Origin: Chlamydoabsidia padenii
Taxonomy: Eukaryota; Mucoromycota; Mucoromycetes; Mucorales; Cunninghamellaceae
Direction: 5' to 3'
DNA length: 64,000 bases
Assembly (NCBI GenBank): GCA_025330725.1
Contig: JAIWND010000008.1
Span: forward strand, 806,001-870,000
Position 1 is the stretch's first letter; each line of letters begins with the position of its first letter. Positions 34,623 through 47,768 of this stretch are shown here, piece after piece. Both the position numbers and the translations under genes were made by a program. Below the pieces are notes generated by a model, which had not been told where the DNA came from, ran no database searches, and worked only from the letters and a program-made list of their open reading frames with translations.

Positions 34623-35951
34623 TTGTGCATGAATTTACCATTCCTGCTGTAATAGCGGTTCCTGGGAGAAATCACCATCAAGGTCATCATCAAGATAATG
34701 ATGTACAAAAGTATCTTTGCGAGAACTTTTATTACTTTTCAAGGACGAGGGGCTCTGTCAAAAGGAGGAAAAGATTTGGTAACCTGATGAGTCTTAGAAT
34801 ACCATCTATTTTTCATTGGATCCAATCACTTACAGGCGGAATAGGATACTGCCTGCGGTCAAATCAGTATCTTCTTCACTTGAGTTGACTTCGTTTATTA
34901 TATCATTGCATTTTTTCGTTGTCTGTTTGCAGCATGTCGGAGGATCCTATAATTCCAAAGGTAAGGTACCGTAAATAAACATAATCATTTGAGCTATTAT
35001 ATCTGACTTACACTCAATAGGAGTAACCATTTTCGCACGTTGGCGGACACTGAATGTTGTTCGCGATGCATGATAGTTGAAAAGTTGTTCATCACTTCAC
35101 TATGGCTTTCAGTATTCATATACTTTGTCACCGAAAACCGGGTGTCAGTCGAGAAGGGAAAGATGGAGTAAAGAGATTTATGATTATAAAAAAAGTCGCT
35201 ATCATACAAATATATATTTCTACCTACAAGATTCGTAAATCTTTCAAATTCCCTTGTTCCTTATCAGATGTATAGACATAAGTAGAAGTTTCGCGTAGAA
35301 GTGGCGGGTTTTCAATATTTTATCCGGGTAAAAATATAAGGCTTCATATGCGGCGCCTTTTTTTGAAACTTCTTTCTCTCCTTCTTTTCCCTCTTTCCAC
35401 ATCACCACATTTGTCCTTGATACTCTGTTAATGGAACTAGGACATTTATCAACAATACCAGCAAACATTATCTGTCTCCTAAGGTGACACTATACAACTA
35501 ATGGGCAAAAGCAAAAGAAAAGAAGCAACAAGGATCTGACAAGCTAAGGGATACCAGGACAATTCAAGGGGTGCGGGGAAGCTGCTTATCCCTCCTTTAC
35601 CAACGATTCTTAAACCAACACTTTTACGTCAAACAAATCTTTAGAATCGGTTGAAAATAAAGGTAGGTAAAAGGAAAAAGTAAACCTAATGAAGTACTAA
35701 TGACTGTTTTGGATAGGAACAAGGCCACCATTAGAAGGAAATCAACTCAATAACATAAAGGTAAGAAGAACAGAGAACGACGTATGTGTGTATGACAACA
35801 GTATTAATGTATCGCCTTTCTTCTTCTTTTCTCAGGTTAGAACCATTTGGAATGCCGACATGATCCTTTAAATTTTAAATGTCCTTGGTCACATCTCTCT
35901 TTCTCTCTCTCTTCTCGTTCTCTCTCTCCCTCTCTCTCTCACACACATACC

Positions 35952-36524
35952 ATGCTTTGTATTTTATTGATACTTCAACTAATATTATGGACACCAATCG
36001 ATGCTACTCCTGCGTTTAATGAAGGTAAGATAGAAAAAAAGACAGACGTTCACACATACAATTATTAACTCTTCCAAATTAGTGAACAACTACGATCTTC
36101 AAGGCCACCGATGTCCTTTACCAACCTATCAATCGTATCCATGCCCAATGCTATGTGTACCTGACCTCTCTTTATGTCCACCAAACATGCGACCTAGCCT
36201 CGGTCAATCTGGCCCCTGTGGCGATCATGCGTACTTTTGTCTACCTCAACGTGTCAAGATTTTTGATTTCGTTGCTGAAAATAAAACAAATCTGGCGTTT
36301 GATCAATGTGCTCAGGCGATCATGGCTGCTTCTCCATTAATCCAGTCTATTCGTCCTTGGTCTCCTGATGTTCGTCAACCTATGTGGGGTCCTATCGACA
36401 ATGGTGCGCCGTTGCCTCTAACTTATACTGAACCAGTGTTCTTGGCTCTCTATGGATTCTATGGTGCCTGTCTGATTTTACTATTTGTATGGTTGTTTTA
36501 TAAATCTATTTATGAAAAGGTAAG

Positions 36525-36565
<41 letters not shown>

Positions 36566-39500
36566 AGGAAGGGATGGGTGGAACAGGTCATATCAGGAAG
36601 GGAAGGGGTTGATCCAAAGGAGGTGCGTGATCAAGGAGAAGGGGGGGGAGAAACCAATACTCATACTTTTTTTTACTATTCTTTTAATAGACAATCAAAA
36701 AACGAACATTGGGTATGGTAACTGTAGAAAGTAGTGTTGAATCAAAGGTAAGTCGGGACGAAAAAGGAAAATGGTTTTAAAACGCCGCTCTTTTGTTTAA
36801 CAGGAACTTGGTATGAAATCAAAAGACGAAGAAGAAGAAAATGACGACAACGACGACGACAATTTGGTGATCAGGGCGTACAGACGCAGTCTTTTAGGGG
36901 ATTCTATGGCGTGCCTTTTTATACTCGAAACCTTAGGCCAGGTGGGCTACATGATTATGATGACCAATGATTACTACACAGGATATGCTTTATTCAACCA
37001 AAACGCGGTGATCCAATCCAGCACATTCATGGCCATGTGGTATCTTTTTTTCTTCTGGTTTTCTGCTCTTACAATCTTCCGCTCCCGTCTGGCCAACTTC
37101 TTCCGACTTCAATGTCCTTATGGCAAAGGTGACTACGTGCAAATCGAAAGACAACAACAGGGTAAAGAAAAGAAAGAAAAAAAAAAACTTGGCTTGACTT
37201 GACGTATTTTTTTTGTAGATGTTATTTTTTTGCAAGGCCATTCTAACAAGATCATGGATACCGTTCGGGGGTTGGAGCTTTGGGCCAAACATTTGGTGGG
37301 ACTCGATTGGTTGGTGACTACTGTTCCTTTGAAGCGCACAAAATCAGGTACGGTGTACTTTATCTATCAATGCACACGATATGTTTATCAATCTGGCCGA
37401 TTTGTGCCTCATACATTTAATCTTGGCTACTCAAGCGCGGATCTGGTCAAACTCTCTCATGGTCTAGACGAAGTCGAAGCAGGTCGCCGGGAAGAACTAA
37501 TTGGGGCTAATTTTATTCAAGTCCATGTACCCAACTTCTTGGTTGGTCTTCTCCTGGAATTTTCAAGCTTCTTTTACATCTATCAATTTACAGTGCTTTG
37601 GCTCTTTTATTATTATGCCTATTGTAAGTTGGATACTGAAAATGATAATGCTAAAATGTTGAATCCATACACTCACTCACTCATTATCTTTTCTCTTCTT
37701 TTTGTATAGGGCAAGTGGGGATTGCTGACACATGTGTAATCATTATATCTGCTATTGTCAAGGTAGTGGTGCGACTGCGTTCTGAAAATCGAATCAAGAC
37801 AATGGCCGAATTTACAGACGAGGTGACAATCCTACGCGACGGCACATGGCAATGTCGATCAACAGCCGATCTCATTCCTGGTGATGTTTTCCAGCTGGAA
37901 TCAGGCCGATGCATGCCCTGCGATGCGGTAATCTTGGAAGGTCAGGTGGTGGTGGATGAAAGCTCTTTAACAGGTGAACCTCTTCCGATCCGCAAGTTTC
38001 CACTCCGTGCAGACGACACAACACGGTACGATCGATCGGGCTCGGGAAAAATCTCTACTCTCTTTGCTGGCACCACTCTCTCGTCCGTCCAATCATCAAC
38101 AACTCTGGCCTTGGCTACTCAGACAGGTACCGCTACAGACAAAGGTCAACTCATCAAGAAAATCCTCTTCCCCTCTCAAGTATCTTTTGTCTTTGATGAA
38201 CAAATCAAGATTGTTATCCTTATCTTGCTTTGTTGTGGTCTCGTCGTGCTGGGTTTAGCCATCTGGCTATATGCCAAAGGAACAAGTAAGTGGATGCATA
38301 TTATACAAGGGAAAAGATATCTAACTGCTTTTTTTTTTTTTTTTTTTTTGTTTAGGTGCCTGGTTTTATGCAATGTTTGCCATTAGTCAGTTGGTCTCTC
38401 CTCTGCTTCCAGCCGCACTGGTGGTCGGTCAGTCGGTTGCCTCAGGTCGCTTACGTGAAAAGCAAATATATTGTGTTGATTTGCCTCGGATTCTCATGGC
38501 TGGCAAAGGTATGCTTTCCACATAAAAGCAAATAGACCCCAGCTCACACTTATCCTCTCTCTTTTTTTTTCCTTCAGTCCAAATTTTTTGTTTCGACAAA
38601 ACAGGAACATTGACTAAAGAAGGCTTGGAGTTTTATGGAACCCAAGCAATGTCTACAAGCAAAGAAACGCCCCATTTGGACACTCTGGTGCATGAAATGG
38701 CTTTGGTTCCTCGATCGATGCAGATCGGCCTGGCGACTTGTCATGCTGTAACGACATTAAATGGACAATTTATTGGCAATCCTGTTGACATTGAAATGTT
38801 TAAATCCTCCCAATGGACTCTGGCGGCCCAATCTGACCATGTTGACACACTGATTCCTCCTTGTGGTTCTTCTCCAGTCCATGTTCTCCAACGGTTTGAA
38901 TTTGTCCATGCACGCATGTCTATGTCTGTGGCGGTGCTGGATTCGGCTACCAATAAAATCCATATCTTTGTCAAAGGTGCGTATGAAAAAATCAAGGACT
39001 TGTCAATCCCTTCGTCTATTCCGGATGACTATGATCAAACCACTGCTGATCTAGCGCGACAAGGATGTTATGTAAGTAAAAATCAAAACACAACGCATAT
39101 ATATTGGGGGGGAACTAACCATTTTGTTTTCTAGGTACTTGCTTTGTCACATCGTGAAATTGATCTGAATAAAGTAGGGATGGCGGCGTTGAAACAATGG
39201 ACTCGTGACCAAATGGAGGAAGAAATCGAATTCATGGGCCTGATTGTCTTCAAGAACCAACTCAAACCAGACACAACTGAACAAATTGGACATCTCAAGG
39301 CGGGGGCTACACGTACGGTAATGATTACAGGTGACACTGCATTAACTGGGGTCTACATTGCTCGCCAATGCGGGATGGCACTGGCTGGATCCCGAATTTT
39401 ATTGGGTGACTCTGATGGCACAAGGATACGATGGACCGATGTGGATGGAGCCGATGACAAGGAGTTGGATGTGGATGCTTACCTAGAGAAGGGGGTGGAA

Positions 39501-40673
39501 TTGGCCGTAACAGGGAAAGCCTTCCAATGGCTGGTGGATCATGATCTTATTCGAAAATACTTGCTGGATATCCGGGTGTATGCGCGCATGACACCTTCGG
39601 GTAAGGTTCAATGCGTACAACTTCATATGGAACGTGGGATTACAGCCATGACGGGCGATGGTGGTAATGATTGTGGTGCTCTCCGTGCCGCTCATGTTGG
39701 TTTGGCCATGTCTGATGCCGAAGCTTCCATTGTGTCTCCTTTTAGTACAAGTCTGCGTAGTGTTAAATCGTGTGTGGAACTGGTACGACAAGGCCGTGCG
39801 GCACTAGCTACATCAATCACTGGATACAAGTACCTTATCTGTAAGAGAGAGAAAAAAGAAAGGTCGGAGTCGGGATTTGAAATGGGCTAACTTTTTTATG
39901 CAATAGTATATGGTCAAGTGATGATGATGTTAAAGATATTCACCTTCTACTTTAGCGTCTCATTGGCTCAGAACATTTGGATTGCCGTAGATGTATTTAT
40001 TACTGTGCTCTTAACCTGGGCTGTCTCTCAATCTCAACCAGCGGCCACATTGGCACCGCAACGACCTACAGCACAACTTCTCGGCCCTCAAGTCCTGGCG
40101 TCAACCATTGGTGTAGTGATAATCAACTGGGTATTCCTGATTGGTGCGTTTGCGATGCTTTACCAACAATCATGGTTCCGGTGCAACGAGTTTGATTCAC
40201 GTGCGGCGGACATGTCCAAGTGGTGGCTATTGGCAGATAGCTATGAAGCTCAAGTCCTTGCCCTGGTCTGTGTATTCCAATTTATCAACAATGCCGCTGT
40301 CCAAAACTGGGGCCATCACTTTCGTCAGTCATTCCATCGCAATTACATATTGGTCGGGCTATGGTTGATCTATTTTGCCTTGGCCTCCTTTTGGTGCTTG
40401 GCCGATCCAAATTGGTTTGGTTGTTTATTCCGCTTCAATTGTGGGTCTCAAGATGTGTTGGCCGGAATGGGTTATATTGTGCCCCATGTAGAAGACTATA
40501 ATACTCCGTTGGGTCATAATGTCATGCCGGTTGATTTTAGGTGGAAACTCTGGGGATTGGTGGTGGGAAACATGGTCGCGGCATTGGCTTGGGAACGTGG
40601 TGTCATTCTTGGTCCTATCCGACATTATTTGGCAAAAACATTCCCTGTCCAACGACTCACCATAGTCCATTAG
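35952..40673 (+). CDS. P5B-type (ATP13A2/Ypk9-like) P-type ATPase
   Basis: Ten exons (35952-36024, 36083-36519, 36691-36747, 36804-37161, 37219-37623, 37710-38285, 38356-38508, 38578-39071, 39135-39840, 39907-40673) give 1341 residues in phase. It begins with a signal-like hydrophobic segment and a Cys-rich lumenal region. The actuator motif is DESSLTGEPLPIRK near residue 530. Phosphorylation loop FCFDKTGTLTKEGL lies near 690, MITGD near 910, and the hinge MTGDGGNDCGALRAAHVG near 1020. The M4 motif is SPLLPAALVVGQ where P5B pumps usually have PPALP; GRLREKQIYCVDLPRI after it matches the P5B pattern. P5B pumps export polyamines from late endosomes or vacuoles. The Cys-rich lumenal insertion is unusual for the family. 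Intron 2 has a 35-A run and intron 9 a dispersed element. Confidence 0.93.
36529..36563. repeat. 35-bp poly-A run in ATPase intron 2
   Basis: Uninterrupted A homopolymer just after the GTAAGA donor. Confidence 0.9.
39871..39881 (+). promoter_or_regulatory. Dispersed element CGGGATTTGAA inside ATPase intron 9
   Basis: Exact copy in a 66-bp intron, 25 bases from the acceptor. Confidence 0.45.
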
Positions 40674-41029
40674 TCTTTTTTGTTTTTGTTTTAGTAATAT
40701 AGATAATCATTTTTTATTGTATTTCATCAGTTACACACAACTAATAATAAACAATGTCCAAATTATTGGCTTCCTTTTTATCATTCCTGGATGGGAATAA
40801 ATGCGGGTTTTAAAATAAAGGTGATCTTTGTCATGCATTGTGGTTTATTGTAGTTTTGTTTAATTGTATGATGCAGTGAATGGTGTATTTAAGGTAGTGG
40901 TATATATGTGTATGTAATTAAGTAAAAATATAATACTATTCTGAATAAACAAATGTTTCAACTAAAAATAAAAAACAAAAAGAGGGCGGGATCTAAAAGA
41001 CATTATATTGGCTTGGGGGTACTACTTTA
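40674..41029. other. Convergent 3' spacer
   Basis: Tails of the ATPase and deacetylase genes, with a GCGGGTTTTAAAA variant near 40803 and GCGGGATCTAAAA near 40986. No gene is seen. Confidence 0.55.
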
Positions 41030-43264
41030 TTAAAGGAATCGCCAGTATTCCCGTTGGACAGTTTTCACCTTTTCAACTGTTTCGATAGCAGAAGGGGACG
41101 GTGTGACATCTTTTACTGGTTGAGGTGCTTCACCCATCAGGACGGACATACAAGCAGCCGCCGAGATCGAAGTAGCATCCAAGTTATATCCACCTTCTAA
41201 AGCCATTACCAGACGTCCATTAGCCAGAGCCTTGAGTAGATGAGTCATATTACCATACCCTGCCGGTGTCACTTTACACATTCCAATATGATCCCCATCA
41301 GCTGCATCAAATCCGGCAGAAACTAGGGAAATAGAGGGGAAAAGATTAATAAGGTTAATATTTCTATTCATAGCCCCCCCTCCCTTTTTTTTTTTTTTTT
41401 TTCCTTCTTCTTCATCTTACCGATCACCAGATCAGGTTTGAATTCGTGCCCAATAGGCATAACAATTTGATGGAAAGCATAAAGGTAATCCGCATCAGTT
41501 GTGCCATTTGTCGGCCATGGTATGTTGACAGATCTATTATGAAGAAGAGATGTGAGTATAAAATGGAATAAAGAATACATTCGATACATACCTTCCTAGA
41601 GCTGGATGGTTTCCGACATTTTCTATCGACCCATCATCATCCCCAGGATAAAACCAACCATCATCATATCTATGTAAGGATAAGTAAAGGACGTTTGGAT
41701 CATCAGCAAAGATTTCGTGAGTTCCATTTCCTTGAATAAAGTAAAAAAAGTAAGTTAGAGAGATATATGATTTTAGAGGGAGAACTTACCAAAATGCACG
41801 TCCCAGTCAACAATCATCACCTTTTGCAAATCCAAATGTTGTAGGCAGTATTTAGTAGCTATGGCGACATTGTTGATAAAGCAAAATCCCATAGATACAT
41901 TTGATTCGGCATGATGACCTGGTGGCCGGACAATAGCAAACCCATTCTTGACACGATCAGCAACCACAGCCTTACAAAGTTCGATCACACCACCAGCTGC
42001 ATAAAGACTCGATTCATAACTATGGTTGTTGACATAAATAGAGTCGTATTCCTTTTCCATGGCTATTAGTTCTTTGCGAGTCATTTCTATAGGAAGAGAA
42101 AAGATAAAGTATGTCAGTTATCAAGTAATCCCCCTTCTTTTTTTAATTGAATCATCGCCCAAACTTACTTCGCGTCTGTTGTAAAACCTGGAGTAGTTCA
42201 AATTGATGGACAGACAATATATCCCGGTGTGTGGCCTTTTTGATCGGTAGTCGTTCACATTTATCCAATAGTTGTTGGGTTTGCATTTCTCTGTATATAT
42301 AAAACAATCTTCGTGGATCTTCTGGGTGAATGTCAAAGATATCCAAAGTTGCGTGGTAAGTCATGTAAACGTCGAATATGTACCCTGTTGGAAGGTGGTG
42401 CCTAAACTTGATTTTTGGTGAAAGTGGTGATGATGTTGTGGTGGATTGTGTTACTTTTTTTCTTGTTTGTCTTGTTGGTGGTTTAGAAGCAGGAGCTGGT
42501 TTGACAATTTGTTTTTTGGTAGTGCCGCTTCCATTAGACTTCTTGGCTTGACGTTGATTTCGCTTGACAAGGAGATGTGATGCTGTGTCCATAGAATGTG
42601 TGTTTGCTGGTGATGTTGGTTTTTTTTGTTGAGATGACTGCACTTCTGCTGCTGAAGAAGAAGTGGGTATAGAGATGGGCACAGTATCGGGAGTCGTTGT
42701 TGTTATACCGTCACTACTCCTACTGCCAAGATGATTTACTAGAGTGGATTCTTCATAGGTCGATAAAGGGCTTGAAGGTGCTGAGGACAATAATTCGTCT
42801 GAATCACTGTCGTCTAGGTCAAAGGTGATGTCTGAAGATAATCGTGGTGCTTTGTTATTGTCGCCATTAGATTGTGTCATCTTGATTGTCCCAAAAGAAT
42901 CACTAGTGGTTGTTGATGAGGTTGAAGCTAATCTGGACTCATCGACAAGACTGTCATGGGTATATAGCGGGAGTATGACTGGAGTGCTGGTTACTAAATC
43001 GTCTTCTTGCTGTTGTTCTTTGTGGTCCAAGGATATATTTGAGACATGGTTTTCACCTTCGACATCAATGATTTCGCTGTTGCTGCTGGGCAAATTTCTG
43101 CTGCTGCTGAAGATACCCAATTCCGTTGTTGTTGTAAGATTGTTGTTGTTGTTGTTGGTACTGCTGTTATCGACAACCCGCCAATCTGTTGATCCACCAA
43201 ATGATTTTTCAATATCATTGGTTATAGTAGGGACTACACTAAACATTGTTGCATGATCCCCCAT
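41030..43264 (-). CDS. Class II (Hda1/Clr3-like) histone deacetylase
   Basis: Five minus-strand exons (43264-42169, 42086-41790, 41730-41592, 41533-41421, 41322-41030) give 645 residues. The first 290 are Ser/Thr/Asn-rich and disordered with acidic patches and a basic segment (TRQTRKK). The catalytic domain starts GYIFDVYMTYHATLD with IHPEDPRR, typical of class II. It continues with FAIVRPPGHHAE, GFCFINNVAIATKY, VDWDVHFGNGTHEIF, VSAGFDAADGDHIG and ALEGGYN. The zinc ligands (Asp and His of DVH, Asp of GFDAADGD) and the catalytic Tyr are present. The residue after the ligand His is Phe instead of the nearly invariant His. There is no C-terminal Arb2 domain, which full-length Hda1/Clr3 proteins carry. 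It removes acetyl groups from histone tails, probably in a silencing complex. Confidence 0.92.
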
Positions 43265-44540
43265 TAATCGGGAGTGAGAGAAAGAGGGAGAAGCGGTGTA
43301 AGAATTTTTTTTTTCATTTTTTTTTTTTTTTTTTTTTTTTGGTAGGTGGGAGGAAATTGAGATCCCGACAAAATACTCTTCTTATGACCGAATCGAGTTG
43401 ACCAGGATGGACTTCAGGGTTAAACCCAGGGTCGAACTTATTACGTCATCAATAATGAGAAAACCTGTTATACAGTGGAGGGAAAAAAAATTGTTCTCTT
43501 AACACTTTGTGGGTGTACTCAGTACGTTTCACCACCAAAAAATTCATCGGCTACAGACCCAGATGAATAGGGATGGTAAAACTCGACTCACAAAGTGTGG
43601 CTGTAAACAAGAAAGAGTAGACTTGTAGAATTCGACCAATAGAGGTAGAGCAAAAGTAAAGCGGGATCCTTGTGTATTTTTATTTAAAATCGAATGTGGA
43701 GAAAAACAAGATGGGGTAATGCAAAAGCTATTAATTATACACAATCACCAACCGGTTGTGATGACCCAATCCCGCTACACCAGGACACAATAAATTCAAC
43801 TCCCGCTTGCATGAATATCGAACTTAATTCATCCCAATTTTCGGAATCACTGCCGACCATCTTTTTTTTTTTTTTTTTTTTTGCTTCAATTCATGTGAGT
43901 CTTCTTTTTACGATTTCGTCTTTTGGCGTGAGGCTTTTTGCGACGGAATATTGAACGAAGGACACCAAACATGTTTCCCAATGATCTTCCGTTACCAGCT
44001 TGTGCTGTCGCATTACAAGCTCGAAGACGGTCAGGAACTTGTCTACCGTTTCAATAGTCATATGAATTTTTTTTGTAGCAAACATTATTGGTGGTAAATT
44101 AACAACATTACTTTTAAAAGGGAAAGCAGAGATTGATACGAAAAGCGGGATTTAAATAAACATCGTCAAACCCCTCTTGATGAAAAGACTCGGAGGAGGG
44201 TTTTCCCTGATCGTCAGCAAGATTGGAAAACTCATGCAGAATTGAGTTTCATAATTTAAATCTTGACATTGATCGCACAAATTATAGCTATGCAAAGGTA
44301 CTTAAATCCCGTCTGGTGGGTGCCGAATTAACCAGATGGGCCGTTTGTGTAGGGTGCGGTAATATTGGCCGTGTTTGGGGTAGGTAGCCGACTACGGGGG
44401 GGTTTGGTGGGCTAGATATGTAAGGGTGAACTTGCATGGATCGGTTTTTGAATTTTGCATGATTGAAAAGACCCAGGATTTTTTTTTTTTTTTCAAAGTC
44501 GAATATCCCCTTTTCTAGACTTGGTTTGCCGGATTGAAAA

Positions 44541-44576
44541 ATTCATGCAGAATCGGCGTTTTAAATTTAAATCCCG
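44541..44576. promoter_or_regulatory. Composite: ATTCATGCA plus TTTAAATCCCG
   Basis: An exact ATTCATGCA (44541-44549) and an element copy TTTAAATCCCG (44566-44576) lie 16 bases apart, with CGGCGTTTTAAA between them. It is the clearest example of the two recurrent words occurring together. Confidence 0.45.
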
Positions 44577-46163
44577 GCATATGCTGTCCTATGGACTCCG
44601 CTCACACATAATACATTATCAACCAATCTATAGCTAGTAAAAATTATCTCTTTCTCATTCTCCTCTCTCACTTCCAACTCCAGTTCCCGCCGCTTTCCTC
44701 ATATTGTTCAATGCATTGCCGAGTTGGGATTTTGGCTCAGGGAAAATGTGAATCCAGACATGAAATAGGCATAGTCATTGAGAAACATCAACTGGAAGTA
44801 CTGAACATAATGTTTGGAACAGTTGTATTCTTCACTGATACCAAGGTTTTAAATAAGGGCGTACTCATCTACAAAAGTTGATGAACATCTGGAACAGAAA
44901 AGTAATCAATCAAGTTCACACGGGATCATTTGACTTTTTTCACTTTGCATAAAAGAACCATATTATTTCTTCCCCCCTTTAAAAACATACATAGCTATAT
45001 AGTGTTGATCACTTCTTGGATTAGAACATGACCAACACCCTTCCTTTGAGAGGGATATGTGCGGGGCGGCTTCGGCTGTCAACGATAAGTTGAATTAAAA
45101 AAAAAAAAAGTACAGTGACACATCCGCATAATGCAGCACTAACTGATATTTCATTTTCCGCCTTAGTGAACGAAAAATTCAAGTTAACCAGATGTGGCCT
45201 GCCTTTGCTTTACTTTCCCTCTCTTCCTTCTTAACATCAATAATTTTTTAAACCATTAATACAATGCCTCGATTATAACTACAAGCACACCACATATCAC
45301 AATGTAGATGCTATTACAATCAATTGGGTAAAACACTGAACCTTGGAGACAAAGTTTGCCATTAATGAACTTTGCAAAACTAAAACTATTTGTATTTTTT
45401 ACTTTGTAGCAGAATCTGATACCTCCAATAACAAGTTCATAGATGACAAGGGTAAACTGACGTTGGTAAAACTTTGAAGATGACTGTTGCTTGGAATCAA
45501 GGTAAAGTTGACATTATAAGAATTAGTAAGGTCCACTAACGTTTTTTTTTTTTTTATTGCCACTTCCTATCCCAACCACTAGGACGGGAATGTCTTTAAG
45601 CTTGGCTCATTACATCCGGCTGCATCGACAACAAGGATTATCATACCAGTAGTATCAACAACAGGGATAAGAAGTGACAATATCGACACAGCATCACCAC
45701 AACCATGTTATCAGTACAACTTGTTAATCCCGGCGGCGTCCATGATATCTTGACGTAAAATTTTATGGGGTGCCTGTGTCCTCAATTCTCCCCACCTACA
45801 GTTATGCAGCCTCACTGGCACCAAATCGGGAATTCAAAACGTTGTCGATCAAGCTCACCCGGCTCTTTTCCTCCAATATGGTGCCTACCTCTTCAACAGC
45901 AATGCTTATGGATGGAAATGAAATCTATGCTTATGGGTCAAATCAAGGTAAGAATAAAAAAAAAGTGGTAATGGGATACATACAGGAACATGTGGCGGGC
46001 TTGAACGTTGGGGGCGGGAAGGACCAATAAAAATTGTTTGACTCGGGAACTCAAAAAAATTTTCTTTTACAGCTTCGACTATTTAAATCTTTGGCAGGGT
46101 GGTCGCTTTGGCGCTTCTTCTTTCCTCTCTTCATTTTATATAATCAGGTATGTAACATCATCA

Positions 46164-46198
46164 CCCATCTATCTATCCATCCATCCATCCATCCATTT
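46164..46198. repeat. (ATCC/ATCT)n microsatellite
   Basis: Tetranucleotide repeat about 50-85 bp before the EF-1alpha start codon. Confidence 0.8.
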
Positions 46199-46248
46199 AT
46201 TCTTTATATAACCACTTACTTATCTTCTTCCTTTTATATTATATAGCC

Positions 46249-47768
46249 ATGGGTAAAGAAAAGACTCACGTTAACGTCGTCGTCATTGGTCACGTCGATT
46301 CTGTAAGTATATATGATTCCATCAAAGAAGAATATTACTTACTCTTTTTCTTTTTTTTATTTTAATTACAATAGGGTAAATCCACTACTACTGGTCACTT
46401 GATCTACAAGTGCGGTGGTATTGACAAGCGTACCATTGAAAAGTTCGAAAAGGAAGCTGCCGAACTCGGTAAGGGTTCTTTCAAGTACGCCTGGGTGTTG
46501 GACAAGCTCAAGGCCGAACGTGAACGTGGTATCACCATTGATATTGCTCTCTGGAAATTCGAAACCCCCAAGTATCACGTCACTGTCATTGATGCTCCTG
46601 GCCATCGTGATTTCATCAAGAACATGATTACTGGTACTTCTCAAGCTGATTGCGGTATCCTTATCATTGCTGCCGGTACTGGTGAATTCGAAGTAAGTAG
46701 TAGTTTTAGGGCATTGGAAGGGGGAAAAGAAAATAAACAATACTAACACTGTCTTGCTTTTAGGCTGGTATCTCCAAGGATGGTCAAACCCGTGAACACG
46801 CTTTGTTGGCTTTCACTCTCGGTGTCCGTCAATTGATTGTTGCTATTAACAAGATGGATTCTACCAAGTGGAGCGAACAACGTTTCAACGAAATCATCAA
46901 GGAAGTCTCCGGTTTCATCAAGAAGATCGGTTTCAACCCCAAGTCTGTCCCCTTCGTCCCCATCTCTGGTTGGCACGGTGACAACATGTTGGAAGAATCT
47001 ACCAACATGCCCTGGTACAAGGGATGGAACAAGGAAACCAAGGCTGGTGCCAAGTCTGGTAAGACTCTCTTGGATGCCATCGATGCTATTGACCCTCCTC
47101 AACGTCCTTCCGACAAGCCTCTCCGTCTCCCTCTTCAAGATGTCTACAAGATCGGTGGTATTGGTACTGTCCCCGTCGGTCGTGTCGAAACTGGTGTCAT
47201 CAAGGCTGGTATGGTCGTCACCTTTGCTCCTGCTAACGTGACCACTGAAGTCAAGTCCGTCGAAATGCATCACGAACAATTGGTTGAAGGTCTTCCCGGT
47301 GACAACGTTGGTTTCAACGTCAAGAACGTCTCTGTCAAGGATATCCGTCGTGGTAACGTCTGCTCTGACTCCAAGAACGACCCCGCCAAGGAAGCTGGTT
47401 CCTTCACTGCTCAAGTCATTGTCCTCAACCACCCTGGTCAAATTGGTGCTGGTTACGCTCCTGTCTTGGATTGTCACACTGCTCACATTGCCTGTAAGTT
47501 CGCCGAACTCTTGGAAAAGATCGATCGTCGTTCCGGTAAGAAGCTCGAAGATGCCCCCAAGTTTGTCAAGTCTGGTGACTCTGCTATCGTCAAGATGATT
47601 CCTTCCAAGCCCATGTGTGTGGAAGCTTACACTGACTACCCTCCTCTTGGTCGTTTCGCTGTCCGTGATATGCGTCAAACTGTTGCTGTTGGTGTCATCA
47701 AGGCTGTCGAAAAGGTTGACAAGGCTGGTAAGGTCACCAAGGCTGCTGCCAAGGCTGGTAAGAAATAA
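46249..47768 (+). CDS. TEF1: Translation elongation factor 1-alpha
   Basis: Three exons (46249-46302, 46375-46692, 46764-47768) give 458 residues, the standard length. GTP-binding boxes are GHVDSGKST (split by intron 1 after Ser), the effector [18 protein letters not shown] and NKMD. The remaining sequence follows eEF1A closely through [11 protein letters not shown] and the basic C-terminus. It delivers aminoacyl-tRNA to the ribosome A site in the cytosol. Codon use is strongly biased (GGT, AAG, GTC, TCC endings), unlike the neighbouring genes, as expected for one of the most highly expressed genes. The complementary strand is open for about 350 codons across exon 3 purely as a consequence of this bias. 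Confidence 0.99.

Larger units (their letters stand above)
33870..35951. other. Gene-poor stretch (2.1 kb)
   Basis: It holds a CTG/TTG-rich stretch near 34270-34315, a 36-A run at 34346-34381 followed by GATGAAGA purine repeats, CGGGATTTGAA at 34612-34622, and a CT/CA microsatellite at about 35898-35946 in the leader of the ATPase gene. Short open frames here have no splice or family support. Confidence 0.5.
43265..46248. other. Gene-poor 3 kb stretch upstream of EF-1alpha
   Basis: No gene can be supported. Short frames, for example 45765-46030, lack convincing splice partners. The stretch is rich in the dispersed element and variants: AGATCCCGAC near 43370, AATCCCGC near 43771, CGGGATTTAAA 44146-44156, TTAAATCCCG 44302-44311, TTTAAATCCCG 44566-44576, TTAATCCCGG near 45724. 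It also has TGCATGAAT at 43808-43816 and ATTCATGCA at 44541-44549. An (ATCC)n microsatellite lies at about 46164-46198 in or near the EF-1alpha leader. Confidence 0.55.

Noticed and set aside
45765..46030. Open frames upstream of EF-1alpha (MPVSSILPTYSYAASL in one phase)
   Set aside because: Plausible composition, but no upstream start or downstream exon fits, and it lies in a stretch full of stops; it may be a relic, too weak to list as a gene.
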